From positions 12,448,747 through 12,512,746 of the forward strand of contig CM055319.2 of NCBI GenBank assembly GCA_029255685.2: 64,000 nucleotides of DNA, in the 5' to 3' direction. The notes beneath the pieces were generated by a model. That model searched no databases, had not been told where the DNA came from, and worked only from the letters and a program-made list of their open reading frames with translations. This stretch comes from Silene conica (taxonomy: Eukaryota > Streptophyta > Magnoliopsida > Caryophyllales > Caryophyllaceae). The translations under genes were made by a program, and so were the position numbers. Within the stretch, counting starts at the first letter, position 1. Every line of letters starts with the position of its first letter. Of the stretch, positions 32,996 through 44,339 are shown piece after piece.

Positions 32996-34867
32996 CACCA
33001 CAGGAATAACACATATATATAAGTAACTGAAAAGGTTTAAAACACAACGCGATCATCCCATATCCCCCTAAAAAAAACAGGTTACGTCCTCGTAACCTTA
33101 CAACATACACGCATAACATTCAGCTAACTACACCACTCAACTTTCACCCTCCCTCCTCAACACTAACTCACCAAGCAATGCCAACACAAGACATAATATA
33201 GTTCACTTAACGCTATCCTACCATCGATTGCAATCCTATAAGTGCTGTCAACTTCGAATTACTTTTATATCACACACCCAAATCCACTACCAACACAATT
33301 CATCAACCACGTACGCCTTAAAAGGAACTTTTATATTTTATCACCATAATAAGGAACTTTCTCCTCAAAACCTACTCACGCTCATAAGTGTTTCCACACA
33401 AAGATGTCAATACTATCGCAACCATACACCTCGACAACCTCCTTTCATAAACATACATATAAACTACATATTACCATCACTACACCTTTACCCCGCCACA
33501 ATTTTATCTGTTATGCTACAGTAAACTCAAACTTCCACGTATACCCTCGTATGCAAAAACCATCAAACTTTATTCGCCGCATCTGACCTCTCTTAAGATA
33601 AACGCCCCTTCTTCCTTAATACTACATTCTTAATGATTCTATCTCATTATAATCATCTTCTCTCTTCGGTAGCTAACTACAATCATAACCTTCATCACCA
33701 TACATATACCTAAGGCTCTCGCTCACTATCAATTACACCTTCACTAATTTCGTACTCCCTCTTCCATATACCACAAAGCACCAGACATAACTATTATCTT
33801 AACTCTTCTACATTACCGCACGTCCACATTCCTTTCAATTCCCGCATCTAATCCCCAAAACATCACTCCTAACTCAAGATTGTACATCTTTCCCTAAATC
33901 CTCAAATTTTCTTGTTTTGCCAAGTTCATCCATCAGTTAACATAATACTAATCCCAAGGTTCCTATTCCGCCTGCAATTTCTAGCTTTGTACACACATTC
34001 AACTAACTATTTTCTAAAACCATGATAACAGGCGCCTCACTTTACACATGACCGAAAGTACTTCAACAATCTCTCACCACTTTGCTTCCCCTTAACCAGG
34101 CACCACTATTACTATGATAACATCAACCACAAGTTCAACTCCTCTCCATAACGTACTCTACTCTCACCCCCGAGTCCAAGGTCTTGATAACAAAGTGACC
34201 ATGACAAGAATCTACGTGTCTATACCAAAATGTCTTATCCTTTCAAAAGCTCGTCTCACAAATATACACCTATGTCAAGAGATGCTCCGGTCCATGCACC
34301 TCGAGTTCTTACGTAAACCAACGATTAGATCCCATGAACGCTAAAGATATGGAATCAAGATGACTAGACAACCACATCTAAATATCCACAGGTCAAACAA
34401 ATAAATGAACAACCACGTGGGAAACACGTCACCAAGATATGCACCATTATTAAGACACAAAAAATCGCAAAACATTCATATCTTTTCCACCGTCACTCTA
34501 GGTGATAGAATCGCAACACTGTTACCGACAATCACATTGCAGCGTGAAGATACCCGTATCACAATCATGGAGTACCAAGCTTGACTTTCATTCCGAAGCA
34601 CAATAATCACATTGATTATGTAGCATTAATATAGTCTTACCAAATTATAATCATTATATGCATCATGCTACGAGAAATATATAGATTACGATCGTGTGAA
34701 AACCATTGTATACCACTAATCATGAGATTAACACTTTACATAATCACTTACATACATCCCACATACACATTACCAAACCTACACAATCACTATTACTCGA
34801 CCGTTGTGACTGTATATCTAATACTCGACAACTAATAAACTCCTTTTCCTTCTGCCTTCTAGGCTCC
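32996..34867. other. Non-coding, pyrimidine/A-biased sequence
   Basis: No recognisable domain. The plus strand is strongly poor in G and rich in ACC, CTC and CAC words, the style of the region 49222-50732 that lies behind a minus-strand PBS. It is probably leader or internal sequence of a minus-strand Ty3/gypsy element; one GGTTACGTCCTCGTAACC palindrome is at 33080-33097. Confidence 0.4.
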
Positions 34868-34879
34868 CTTACTACTACA

Positions 34880-35935
34880 GATATGGGCTTTAACAACGGT
34901 TAAAAATTGTTGTTATATAAAAAAGCGGTCGTTGTAAGAGCCTCTGTTGTTAAAGGTTTTAACAACGGTCCCCATTTATTAACACAACCGTTGTTAAAAG
35001 TAATAACGGCTAACCACCGTGTTATTAGGTTCCTGCCGTTGTGGAAAGTGTCAATGATTTTTAGTGGGAAAGTTATCACAACGGTTAGTTGCCTCAAACC
35101 CGTTGTTAGGGAAGGTTTTAGCAACGGGTAAGCGTTTGGAAACCGTTGTTAAAAGTGTTAACAACGGTTAAAAGCCGTTGTTACTACGGTCTATGCGTTG
35201 TTGAAAGTGTTGACGATTTACAGTTGGAAGGTTATCACAACGGTTATCTGTTTCAAACCCGTTGTTAGTAGTTTTCGTGGGAAAGTTGTAACAACGGGTA
35301 AGTGTTCTGAAACCGTTTTTAAACGTATTAACAACAGTCAAAAGCCGTTGTTATTACTGTCTACGCGTTGTTGAAAGTGTTGATGGTTTATGGCGGGAAG
35401 GTTATGACAACGGTTATGTGTTTCAACCCCATTTTTAGTAGTTTAGGTGGGAAAGATATAGGATTAATTGATAGAAATACTCCGAACTATGGGTGAACTG
35501 CTCAGAATACTATGAAATTTATTTTAACTACCAATATAACCAACTAATGCCCTTATTTGCTTTGATTAGAATATGTTGTTTTGTTAACTTATTGTAGCAT
35601 GTTTTAACCGTGTGATTAGGTGAATAGATTAACATAGAAGTAAAAAGAGAAAGACGGGTTAAAGAAGGGTTAAAAATGTATTCACTTATTTAGCAGGTAA
35701 CAGGTCATATATTATAATAAAAGCGAATGAGAGCATTAGTTTGTTATATTGGTAGTTAAAATAAAGTTTGGAGTATTTTGAGCAGGACACTCATAGTTCA
35801 GAGTATTCTTATTAATTAATCCAAACATATATCAACGCTTATGTTTAGAAAAACCGTTGTGAAATAGTTAATACCAACGGTTACTTAAGAGTTTTTAACA
35901 ACCGTTTGTTTATCATAACCGTTGTTATTTATTTT
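34880..35935. repeat. TTAACAACGG subterminal repeat field
   Basis: Roughly twenty copies of AACAACGG or CCGTTGTT in both orientations, in a loosely periodic pattern with GTTTCAAACCCGTTGTTAG blocks recurring about every 180 bp. Interrupted by a foldback element at 35461-35822. Confidence 0.85.
35461..35822. mobile_element. 362-bp foldback MITE, Mutator-like
   Basis: The ends GGATTAATTGATAGAAATAC and, inverted, GGATTAATTAATAAGAATAC extend into about 80-bp inverted repeats (GAACTATG, CTGCTCA, TTTATTTTAACTACCAATATAA). Flanks AAAGATATA (35452-35460) and AAACATATA (35823-35831) match at 8 of 9 positions, a Mutator-type duplication. Confidence 0.8.
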
Positions 35936-36040
35936 ATAATTGATTTTTAAAAAACTGTATTTGTTCCCCTACAGCCAGTGAAAATCCTGCATAAAACAGT
36001 AGCAGCATGCAGCACGCATAAAGCAGCAGCAACATTCAGC

Positions 36041-36044
<4 letters not shown>

Positions 36045-36123
<79 letters not shown>
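36045..36123. repeat. (AT)n microsatellite, about 39 units
   Basis: Uninterrupted AT dinucleotide run between AAAAT and AACCAAAATTC. Confidence 0.95.
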
Positions 36124-36124
<1 letters not shown>

Positions 36125-36179
36125 CCAAAATTCTTACTTACATTTTGTAATCAGTTCTACAACCAAAATTCTTACTTAC

Positions 36180-37391
36180 ATTAAATTCTTACTTACATTT
36201 TTTGCATTCCCTAGCTAGCCAATCACTTCTTTGTGCAAGGACGTATTTGCCCTACAACTCCCTTGCCTCGTCTATCTCGCTCTTTTGGTACTCAGGGACA
36301 ACTAGCTCGTTGATTAGATATTGCGGATAAAACAAATACATACAAGACATACATTGACTTAGGCAACAACAGTAGCATATGAACATCACAATATAGCAGC
36401 AAAGACAGCAACTCTAATGAAAAAAAGTATATTTGATTGACTTCAAAAAATTACTAACCTTTTCTGGAATAAGGAGATATCTTCGCCTAATTATCTCCAA
36501 CATAAAACGACAAACGTAGTATCCACATTGTACGTTGTCCGGCTGCTTAGGGACCTATTATATTACATAAAAAACAAAGAGACGAGAATGCAATTACCAA
36601 TTAATTTAATGCGTAATTAAAAAAGATAGATGTCATGCACTTAGGTATTGTATTTGCGCATGTACCCTTGTTATAGTAATAAATGTAATCCCATCATCAG
36701 AATCTTTCCTGGGTTGATCATCGTTATTAGCTCTTTTCTTCTCAAAAACACTTTAAAAAAAAAGAGGCAGAAACTCACATAAATATATGTGTCGTAGTGA
36801 AAACAATAATAATTGAAACTTAATATTATGTGTCAAATCAGTATTATAAACTTGCATATTAATCAACTCCTTAAAGGTCTCGGTTGGTTGTCTTCGCAAA
36901 GGGTCCAACCAAAAGACTTTCTTCTTGGTCGGCATGATAGGTTAGCACCCAATGTCTCATATAGATCGAGATACATCATCATTATTAAGCACGCACATAT
37001 ATTAAATATAAAAATCCAATTGGGTTTGGAATCGTAGTATTAATTATATATTACCCAACTTCATTATAAGAGGCAAGAATGAGCTATTTGTTTTTCGCCA
37101 ATCCCTGAGCAATATACTTTATCCGTTGTTGGTACGACCTCAGCTTGATATGCATAGATAAATTACAAGGGCACAGGAATCCGTATAGGTCAGATGAAAT
37201 CTTGCTCTCAGTGATCACAACCGATTTCAAGTACCTACATTACGGTTTTAATTACGATATTTAAAACAATATCTTAGTCATAATATTAGAATATTCATGA
37301 TTTATTGAAAAACTTGCTTCATCTAAACAAATAGGTGTTGGACATCAATCTCTTCAAAGCCACCCCAAATGGCTAGAAGATCCCATGATAT
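36180..37391 (-). pseudogene. CACTA-encoded Ulp1-like protease, C-terminal exons
   Basis: Minus-strand exons. At about 36561-36460 they encode PDNVQCGYYVCRFMLEIIRR, matching the catalytic-cysteine region of C48/Ulp1-type proteases (Q, then CG, then a hydrophobic helix). At about 37240-37090 they encode KSVVITESKISSDLYGFLCP and a basic segment, and at about 36310-36220 a terminal ELVVPEYQKSEIDEAREL stretch. Several CACTA families fuse such a protease to their second ORF. The upstream half of the same gene lies at 45758-47690, beyond the Athila-like insertion. The His and Asp of the catalytic triad were not located, so activity cannot be judged. Called a pseudogene because the retrotransposon splits it. 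Confidence 0.6.
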
Positions 37392-37396
37392 ACGTG

Positions 37397-38500
37397 TGAT
37401 AGGCTTATCGCGTACCTAACAAAGATACCCTAGGCTTAACTAACAAATAAATGTAGATAATTAAGAAAGTAGGGGTCGATCTCAGGGAGACGGTAGATGC
37501 AATATGACAAGCTATGGTTAGAATTCTATCAAGGTCGATTCGATTGATTGTTTGGTTTGATAATTAAAACGATAAAAAATTGAGATGTAAAACAATGATA
37601 ATAAAAGATCTAGGGAAATAGGTTCACACATGTAAATTAGCAATAATTGATGTCGAATTGGGGAAACATATGATCAAAAGTTGTCTAGACTTATTACCAA
37701 TTATCTCTCGATTTTATTACTAAGATAGTGTTTTAAATGATAATATAAAAGCAAGGAATAGAAATTACCAACTTAAGGAAATAAGAACAAGAACTTGATT
37801 ATTAAGAGCAAAGTAATCTTCAAATAAAACCCTGAATTAAAGCGTAAATGTTGATGATTAAAAAACTAAGAACATAAAGAAAACTAGGTTTTTGTAGTTT
37901 TAGGGAAATGTATGAAAAAAACATGAATAAAAAGTTCTCTAGTGATGAGTTTATATACACAAACTGCTAGAAAAGTGAAGAGTTGCTCAGGTGCACAATC
38001 CCCGAAGATCCGTGGACCAAACAGTCCTAGGGGCGCAACATTTTTGTCCAAGAATTGCTCAGGTATAAAACCCCAAGATTCTGGGATTTGAACAAGTCTC
38101 GGGGGCGCAAAATTTTGGGTTATATGGCTATCTCGCATCAACCCCGAGATTCTGGGGTTTGAACAGCAATCAGGGGACTTTGCAATCTCTTCTTTTCTTT
38201 ACTAGTTCTCACTTTCTTTGCCCAAGTACAAACCAAATTTCATTTCTTCTTCCTCTAGAATGAGTGAATCTTCCCAAAACTCCCTTTCTTGGCCAAGACT
38301 CGCTCCAAGTAGCCTCGTGGAGCTCGGTGAATGCCAAAATGATAGAAAAGGTCGTAACTTGCTCTGTTTCCTACAAAATGCAACAAAACATGCAAAACAC
38401 CTACAACACGGAATTAGCTCATAAAATCACCTCATAAAGTGCAAATTATCATGTAAAAATGAGCTAAAAGGGGGTGAAATTCATATAAAAATAGGACACA
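37397..38500 (-). repeat. 3' LTR of the Athila-like element (shortened)
   Basis: 1104 bp against 1413 bp for the 5' LTR. The missing block corresponds to about 44659-44998 of the other LTR; the junction here reads TTTATTACTAAGATAGTGTT. Otherwise the two LTRs are closely similar, with scattered substitutions. Confidence 0.9.
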
Positions 38501-41325
38501 TCAAATTCCTCCAAGTTAAACCCTTGCTTGTCCCAAGCAAGCACACAATATCAAGACAAGGGTAAGGAGTACTAAATCTCATCAATTGAAAATCCCAACA
38601 TAAGCTAACAAGCGTAATGAATCATAATCTCAAAACAACGTGGGCATAAGGATAGTGCAAAAACATGGATGAGATTTACATGGCGGCGTAGCATGAAATA
38701 TTTTATTTAAACTTTTCGGCTCTTGCATGATCTTATTGACAATGGACTCTCGCGATACACTCAAGCACACATTTATATGTAAAAGGAGATTTGTATGAGT
38801 GACACTCTCCTAAACTCTACTCATGAGAGTGCGCCCGCAATCTAATATGGTGATCATTCCAAGTCCACGAGTCAAAACAATCAAATACAAGCATAAAAAG
38901 AAGAAACCAAGGATTAGAGGAAGGCTATGGTGATGGGTAAGAAAGGGGAACATATGAATTATGATAAGTGGAGCTAAGTCAGGCTAGCAACTAACCAATG
39001 AATGCATTGATGCTCAATCCAAATCCCAAACCCTTCCCAAGTAGGAGGCTTGAAGTCAAAAGTAGCATATTGACTTCCTTTCATGACAAATCAAGTGTAA
39101 ACTTCCCAAATACTTCTGATATAAAAGATGGAAGCTAAATCACAAAACCTCTTCTTCACTTTTCTTTTCAACAACTCAATTTCATACTTCTTTTTTTCTC
39201 ATATTTCTCAACTCTTTCAATTTTTTTCTTCTTGTATTTCAATTCTTTTTTTCTTCACATCATTTTTTTTCATCCTACTTTTTTTTCACATTATTTCTTT
39301 TTTTCCAACTTCTCATTTTTTCCAATTTTCTTTCTTTAACTCAAGAATAAAACGAGATACAGAAATCAGTAATTCCATCTTACCAAGCTCACAATGACAC
39401 AAAAATGAACCATATATCCCAAATGAGCACCCAAACACCAATGATAAAGCTACTAACTCGACAAGGTAGGCAAGTTTAAATGTAGCTACATATGAGAAAA
39501 CGTATATAAGGGTGAAAATGGGTAACAAAGTCATGTGAATGGCTTCAAATGCTTACAAATTATGAATGAAATGCTCATAAGAAATGGAATAAAGGCCATA
39601 CTTGTGCATTTTGATGTAACGCACACCACAAGGAGACCTACACACACCTAAGTGAGACCGGGTATAGATGCACCGGTCTAAGGAGGCTCTACCTTTCAAA
39701 TTTTTGTAGGCTGCGAATGTCAAGATCAAGCCTAATAGGTCCAAATTCCATCCCTCACACACTATGTCAAGACATCCCCATATTTGCAAAAATCCCGTCA
39801 ATAAATGTGATTCAAATAGCTATAAAGCTATAATTGGGATAGGCAAAGAGAGAAATCAAGGAGCAAAAGCGAGGGCAAGCATCACAAAAAATCATGGAAA
39901 GCACATAATTTTTCAATTTTTTTTTGATTTTTGAATTTTTTATGAAAAAAACTACATGCAAGCTAATTAAACTAACATGCTCTAACAAGATGTAAATCCC
40001 TCCCCCAAGCTAAACATCACATTTTCCCTAATGTGTTGAACGAGGAACAACCATCAAACCGTAGAAACGGTTCTCACACTTAATCCAGCAAGACAAAATG
40101 TTTAATGGGGAAAGGGGATAACAACGAAAATGCAAGGGAATAAATAAGGATGCTTACTAAACTATCTAGCCTCCCCCAAGCTAGTATGTAAAAGGGGAAG
40201 AGTGATAGAAAATCACTCGCAAGCGGCATAGTAATCGTCAGCACGACCATCAACATCGCGTGTCTCCCCGTCATCAGCTCCACCGTCCTCTTGAGCACAA
40301 GAAGTACCACTTGTACAGCAGTAGGACTCTCCGTATTTTCCGGCCTAACTCTCTTTTTCGTCTCATTTGAAGGCATTATGAGGTGGAAATCTGAAAAAGT
40401 CGCCGATTAGAACACAAAGAGAGTGAAAAGCAATCACAATACCAATAAAGAGCGTAAGTGTTCAGCGAATAACACAATAACAACATGAAATCAATACCAA
40501 AAACGAATTGTATAGTGAAAATCCGTCACAAAATAAACCCAATCGAAATTAGGGTTAGGAGGAGAGAAATTGGGAATGGTAAGTGAATGGAGAAGGAAGA
40601 GTAGGCTGGTCGGCGGCAGCAGCACGGTGGACGACAGGAGCAGCAACAATCGTCAGCAGGAGCAGCAGCAACATCGTCGGCGCAGGAGTCGGCGGCGTGG
40701 CAGTAGAGCAGCAGCGCGCGGCAAATGTGACAGTAGAGCAGCAGCAGTCGGCGGCAACAGCGTGGGACGACGGTGATGGATAACGGTGATGGGTGGTGGC
40801 GGTGAGTAGTGGTGGTTGCGGAATGGTGTCAAGGTATTGGGAGGATATGGATGTTGGCGGTGGAGACTTTTTTCCTTTTTTCTTTGTTGTGTTTTGTTTC
40901 TCTTGTGGTTTCACGCTAGTTAGTTTTTTTTTCTTTTTTTTTTTTTTGAGCTGTTCCGCCCCCAAGAAACGTTTGATCCCCGACATCTCGGGGTTCCAAC
41001 GCACTGATTCTCAAGCTTGAAAATGTTGCGCCCCCAACATTGAAGTAAACCCCGAAATCTTGGGGCTTCAACAATATCAAATTTCACCAAAATCAAACTG
41101 CTGCGCCCCCTACTCTTGTTTAAACCCCGAAATCTTGGGGTTCAAAACCGCTAGCTTTCTCCTCCGCAAGACGAAGATAACATCAACTTGAAACACCTAC
41201 AAAATTAACAAGAATCACAATTATGCATCCTTTTTTACATACTCTAAGGCATTAAAAATTAAAACAAAAGAAGTAAAAAAAATTTAAAACTAGCTAAACT
41301 CGGGTTGCCTCCCGAGAAGCGCAAT
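38501..41325 (-). other. 3' internal region of the Athila-like element
   Basis: 2.8 kb between the coding remnant and the 3' LTR. Contents include a T-rich low-complexity tract (39175-39340), an AGC/CAG-rich tract (40610-40760), poly-T runs (40920-40950) and three hairpin motifs of the CCCCGAAATCTTGGGG type (40978-41145). Athila elements may carry an env-like frame here; I see none. The apparent open frames in the repeat tracts are low-complexity artefacts. Confidence 0.6.
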
Positions 41326-42024
41326 TTAAAGTCTTGCTAGACAAAATGTCTCAAAAATTTTAAGTTTTAAAATCCGGAAGTTCAAGAAAACTTCCTCCAC
41401 CATTCCGACCATTGCTTCTTCACGATAAGGCTGCAAATAATGGCCACTAGCTTTGATCTTCTCTCCACACGGGGACAATACTTCAACGGACCCAATCTTA
41501 TCATCACTAAGGATGATATAAGGGCCCGGGGCAACCTTTTTTCGAGGGTTGTACATAAGCACTTTATCACCAACTTCGAGACCATCCTTGATAAGCTCCT
41601 TCATACTCCGATTCGCCGCCTTCTCCTTGAATGGTTGAGACCTTGCAAGAGCTTTCTCTTCCACCAAAACCTTATTTCCAATGCTTACCGTATCACAATT
41701 CCCTACGTAAGAGCTCAAGGACAAATTAATTTCCACATCCTTGCTCAAAGATTGAGACAAGGGGTTAACATTATTCATAGCATAGCATGATTCCTCTAGC
41801 ATTGGACTCTTATGACCATGACTCAAACTATATGTCACCTTCTCACCCCCTATGGCTAGAGTCAACTTACCGTTCTTAACATCTATCAATGCACCCGCGG
41901 TGTGTAAGAATGGTCTACCCAAGATTATGGGAATTTGCGCATCTTCGGCAATGTCAAGCACGATAAAGTCAACTGGAATGAGAAACTTCCCTACCTTGAC
42001 GGAAACATCCTCCAAAACACCCAA
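41326..42024 (-). pseudogene. Protease C-half fused to integrase C-terminal module
   Basis: 232-codon minus-strand frame. The first part (DFIVLDIAEDAQIPIILGRPFL, then ALIDV) is the second half of a retroviral-type aspartic protease. The later part (KELIKDGLEVGDKVLMYNPRK, GPY, VEVLSPCGEKIKASGHYLQPY) matches the module that follows the integrase catalytic core in Athila/Tat elements. The reverse transcriptase, RNase H and integrase core that should lie between are absent. Its first half continues from the neighbouring frame at 41991-42833 by a frameshift. The direct PR-to-IN-tail junction is the notable feature. Confidence 0.75.
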
Positions 42025-42833
42025 GGGGCGTGTAGGGTGACACTAATACACTTAAGAGCTCCTAAATTCAGTTTTTCGCATATCGAGTAAGGCATGACAC
42101 TTACACTTGCACCAAGGTCACATAGAGCTTTATCAATTGAAAAATTGCCTATGGTGCATGGTATGGAAAAAATTCCGGGATCTTTTAACTTAGGAGGGGA
42201 CAAGTTTTTCAAATAAGCACCACACTCGGAAGTGTAAGCCAATGTCTCAATACTGTCAATAGTCCTCTTCTTAGTTAAAATCTCCTTCATGAATTTAGTA
42301 TATGAAGGTATTTGAGTGATAAGTTCTAGATAAGGGATAATTACCTTGAGGTTCTTCATCATTTCCATGAACTTACCAAGTCGGGTCTCTCTTTGAGCTT
42401 GTGCCAAATGATGTGGAAATGGCACTTGAATTTTCTCCGACTCCTTATCTTTGTCATCCACTTTTGAAGGCTCATCCTCCACATCTTCCACCACTATTGG
42501 CTCCTCAACTTTATTTGAAACATCTTTGTCCTTTCTTGATTCATCAACCTTGTTGTTATGATCAACATCATTACTTTTCTCACCAATTACCCCGTCATCA
42601 ACATTTGGCATTGGGGGTTCATCATAAGTGATACCACTCCTCAATGTGATGACATTTATGGTGTCATGAGGTGGTGCACCTTGAAGTGGCAATTGACCTT
42701 GTTGTCTTTGAGCATTGGAAGTGGCAAGTTGAGCAATTTGGGTTTCAAGCATTTTGATGGTTGCATCCCTAGCTTGGTCACTCTTTTGTATGTGGGTGGC
42801 CATGTTCTTTTGTGTCTCAACCACTTGTGTCAT
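41991..42833 (-). pseudogene. Gag C-terminus and protease N-half, Athila-like
   Basis: 280-codon minus-strand frame. The N-terminal part resembles the gag-protease linker (MATHIQKSDQARDATIKMLE, then ITLRSGITYDEPPMP and an acidic stretch). The C-terminal part has the protease active-site region KALCDLGASVSVMPYSI; DLGAS replaces the usual D-T/S-G, as known for Athila-type proteases. The frame ends after a frameshift near 42030, where the next frame takes over. Confidence 0.75.
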
Positions 42834-43044
42834 AAAAGCTTATAGCTTGCTCATTTGTTGATTGTTTTGTTGGGAATTTGATGATTGACCTTGAACTTGT
42901 TGATTTTGAAAAGGTTGTTGAAATCCTTGCTGAAAGTTTTGTTGGAAATTTTGTTGGGGTCTGTGAATTTGGTGTTGAAATCGGGTGGTGGGACTTGAGC
43001 TTGCCTTTGTTGTTGTGGGACATGTTGGTTTTGATGTTGTGTAT

Positions 43045-44205
43045 TTAGCACATTGGTGCTTTTGTAAGACAAGTTTGGGTGATACTTTGTAGCTTCATTG
43101 TAGGTGTTGAGTAAGGATTGAAGTTTTGTTTGAAACTTTGATAAGCATTCACTTGTTCAACTGTATTCCTACATTCTTGTGCAACATGCCCCGCTCCACC
43201 GCAGGCGTCACACACCACAATTTGGCTAGTAAAATTGACTTGTTCATAAGTTTGTGATGAACTTGATCCCCGATTATCAACTTGTTGTTGGAGGAGAGCT
43301 ATTTGAGCTTTCAAAAGAGACATGTTTGGGTCCTCTTCCTTTGCCTTGAATGGGATGTTGCGAGTGTTGGCGTATTGTGAGTCATGTACCGCTATGGATT
43401 CAATGGTAGCATGAGCAAGTTCCGTATCAATTTGGTCGAATCTCCCATTGCTAGCGGAGTCCAAAACTCGGCGTGATTCGGCACAACAACCATTGTAAAA
43501 TGTGATTACAAGAAACCAAAGATCCAACCCATGATGAGGACATTGCCTTTGTAACTCTATATACCTCTCCCATGCTTCAAACAAGCTTTCGTTACCATTT
43601 TGACGGAACCCCGTGATTTGGATTCTCAATTGTTGGGTTTTTTCCGGTGGAAAATATTTTTGATAAAATGCGAGAGCCAATGTTTCCCAGTTGGTGATCC
43701 CCAAAGCGGTCCTATCAAGGCTATTAATCCACAACTTGGCATTGTCTCTCAATGAAAAAGGGAAGAGTATCTCCCTTATTTGCTCTTGTGTCACACCCGT
43801 TTGCCTAATCATCGAGCAATAATCACAAAAGTTTGTGATGTGCAAATTAGGATCTTCCAATGGACCTCCACCAAATTGCTTTCTCTCAACAAGGCTAATA
43901 AAGGCCGGCTTGATCTCGAAATTTGCCGCGTTAATTTAGGCAGTGGCAATACCCCTATGAAGCATAGCCGCAGTGGGCTTAGAATGATCGGATAAACGAA
44001 CCATCTTCCTTATTGATTGTGAATTAGAAACTTCTCCTTCCTCAAGTATTTGAAGGTCTTCTAAATAGGATTTTCTCACACTTTCAAGTTGTGCAAGAGT
44101 TGCAGCTTCAGAAATTTCCTTCAAGAAACGTTGTCGTCTACGCAAGGTTTTCTCGGGCTCGGGATCAACCGGTAGTAGTTCACCAATCCGTGAGGACCTG
44201 GGCAT
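43045..44205 (-). pseudogene. Gag polyprotein of the Athila-like element
   Basis: Minus-strand gag. The N-terminal segment (starts MPRSSRIGELLPVDPEPEK) runs to an in-frame TAA at 43936-43938 and the same frame resumes (FEIKPAFISLVERKQFGG, then EDPNLHITNFCDYCSMI, ILFPFSLRDNAKLWINSL, FYQKYFPPEKT, ESLFEAWERY). These are the retrotransposon gag core motifs of Athila-type elements. A zinc knuckle CDACGGAGHVAQEC is at about 43213-43172. The frame is lost near 43080, with homologous Gln/Asn-rich sequence continuing in other frames to about 42840. Non-functional as it stands. Confidence 0.82.
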
Positions 44206-44316
44206 AAGACAACAATCTAGAGAGGATTGTAAGTAACGGTCTCAAGGAACAAGCGTTCCTTAAGACAAGGAAAAACAAGATAAAATTCAACTAATCACAA
44301 AGCAAGAAAACCATGC

Positions 44317-44337
44317 TCCCCGGCTACGACGCCAAAA
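44317..44337 (-). promoter_or_regulatory. Primer-binding site of the Athila-like element
   Basis: Minus strand TTTTGGCGTCGTAGCCGGGG directly after the LTR. The form TTGGCGCCGTTGCCGGGG is the Athila consensus, so two or three bases have drifted. Confidence 0.8.
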
Positions 44338-44339
44338 TT

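Noticed and set aside
39128..39397. Phe-rich 89-codon frame
   Set aside because: Translation of a T-rich low-complexity tract in the 3' region of the Athila-like element.
40555..41020. Lys-, Ala- and Ser-rich frames on both strands as an env-like or host gene
   Set aside because: They come from poly-T and AGC-type repeats; frames on both strands are equally open, a sign of low complexity.
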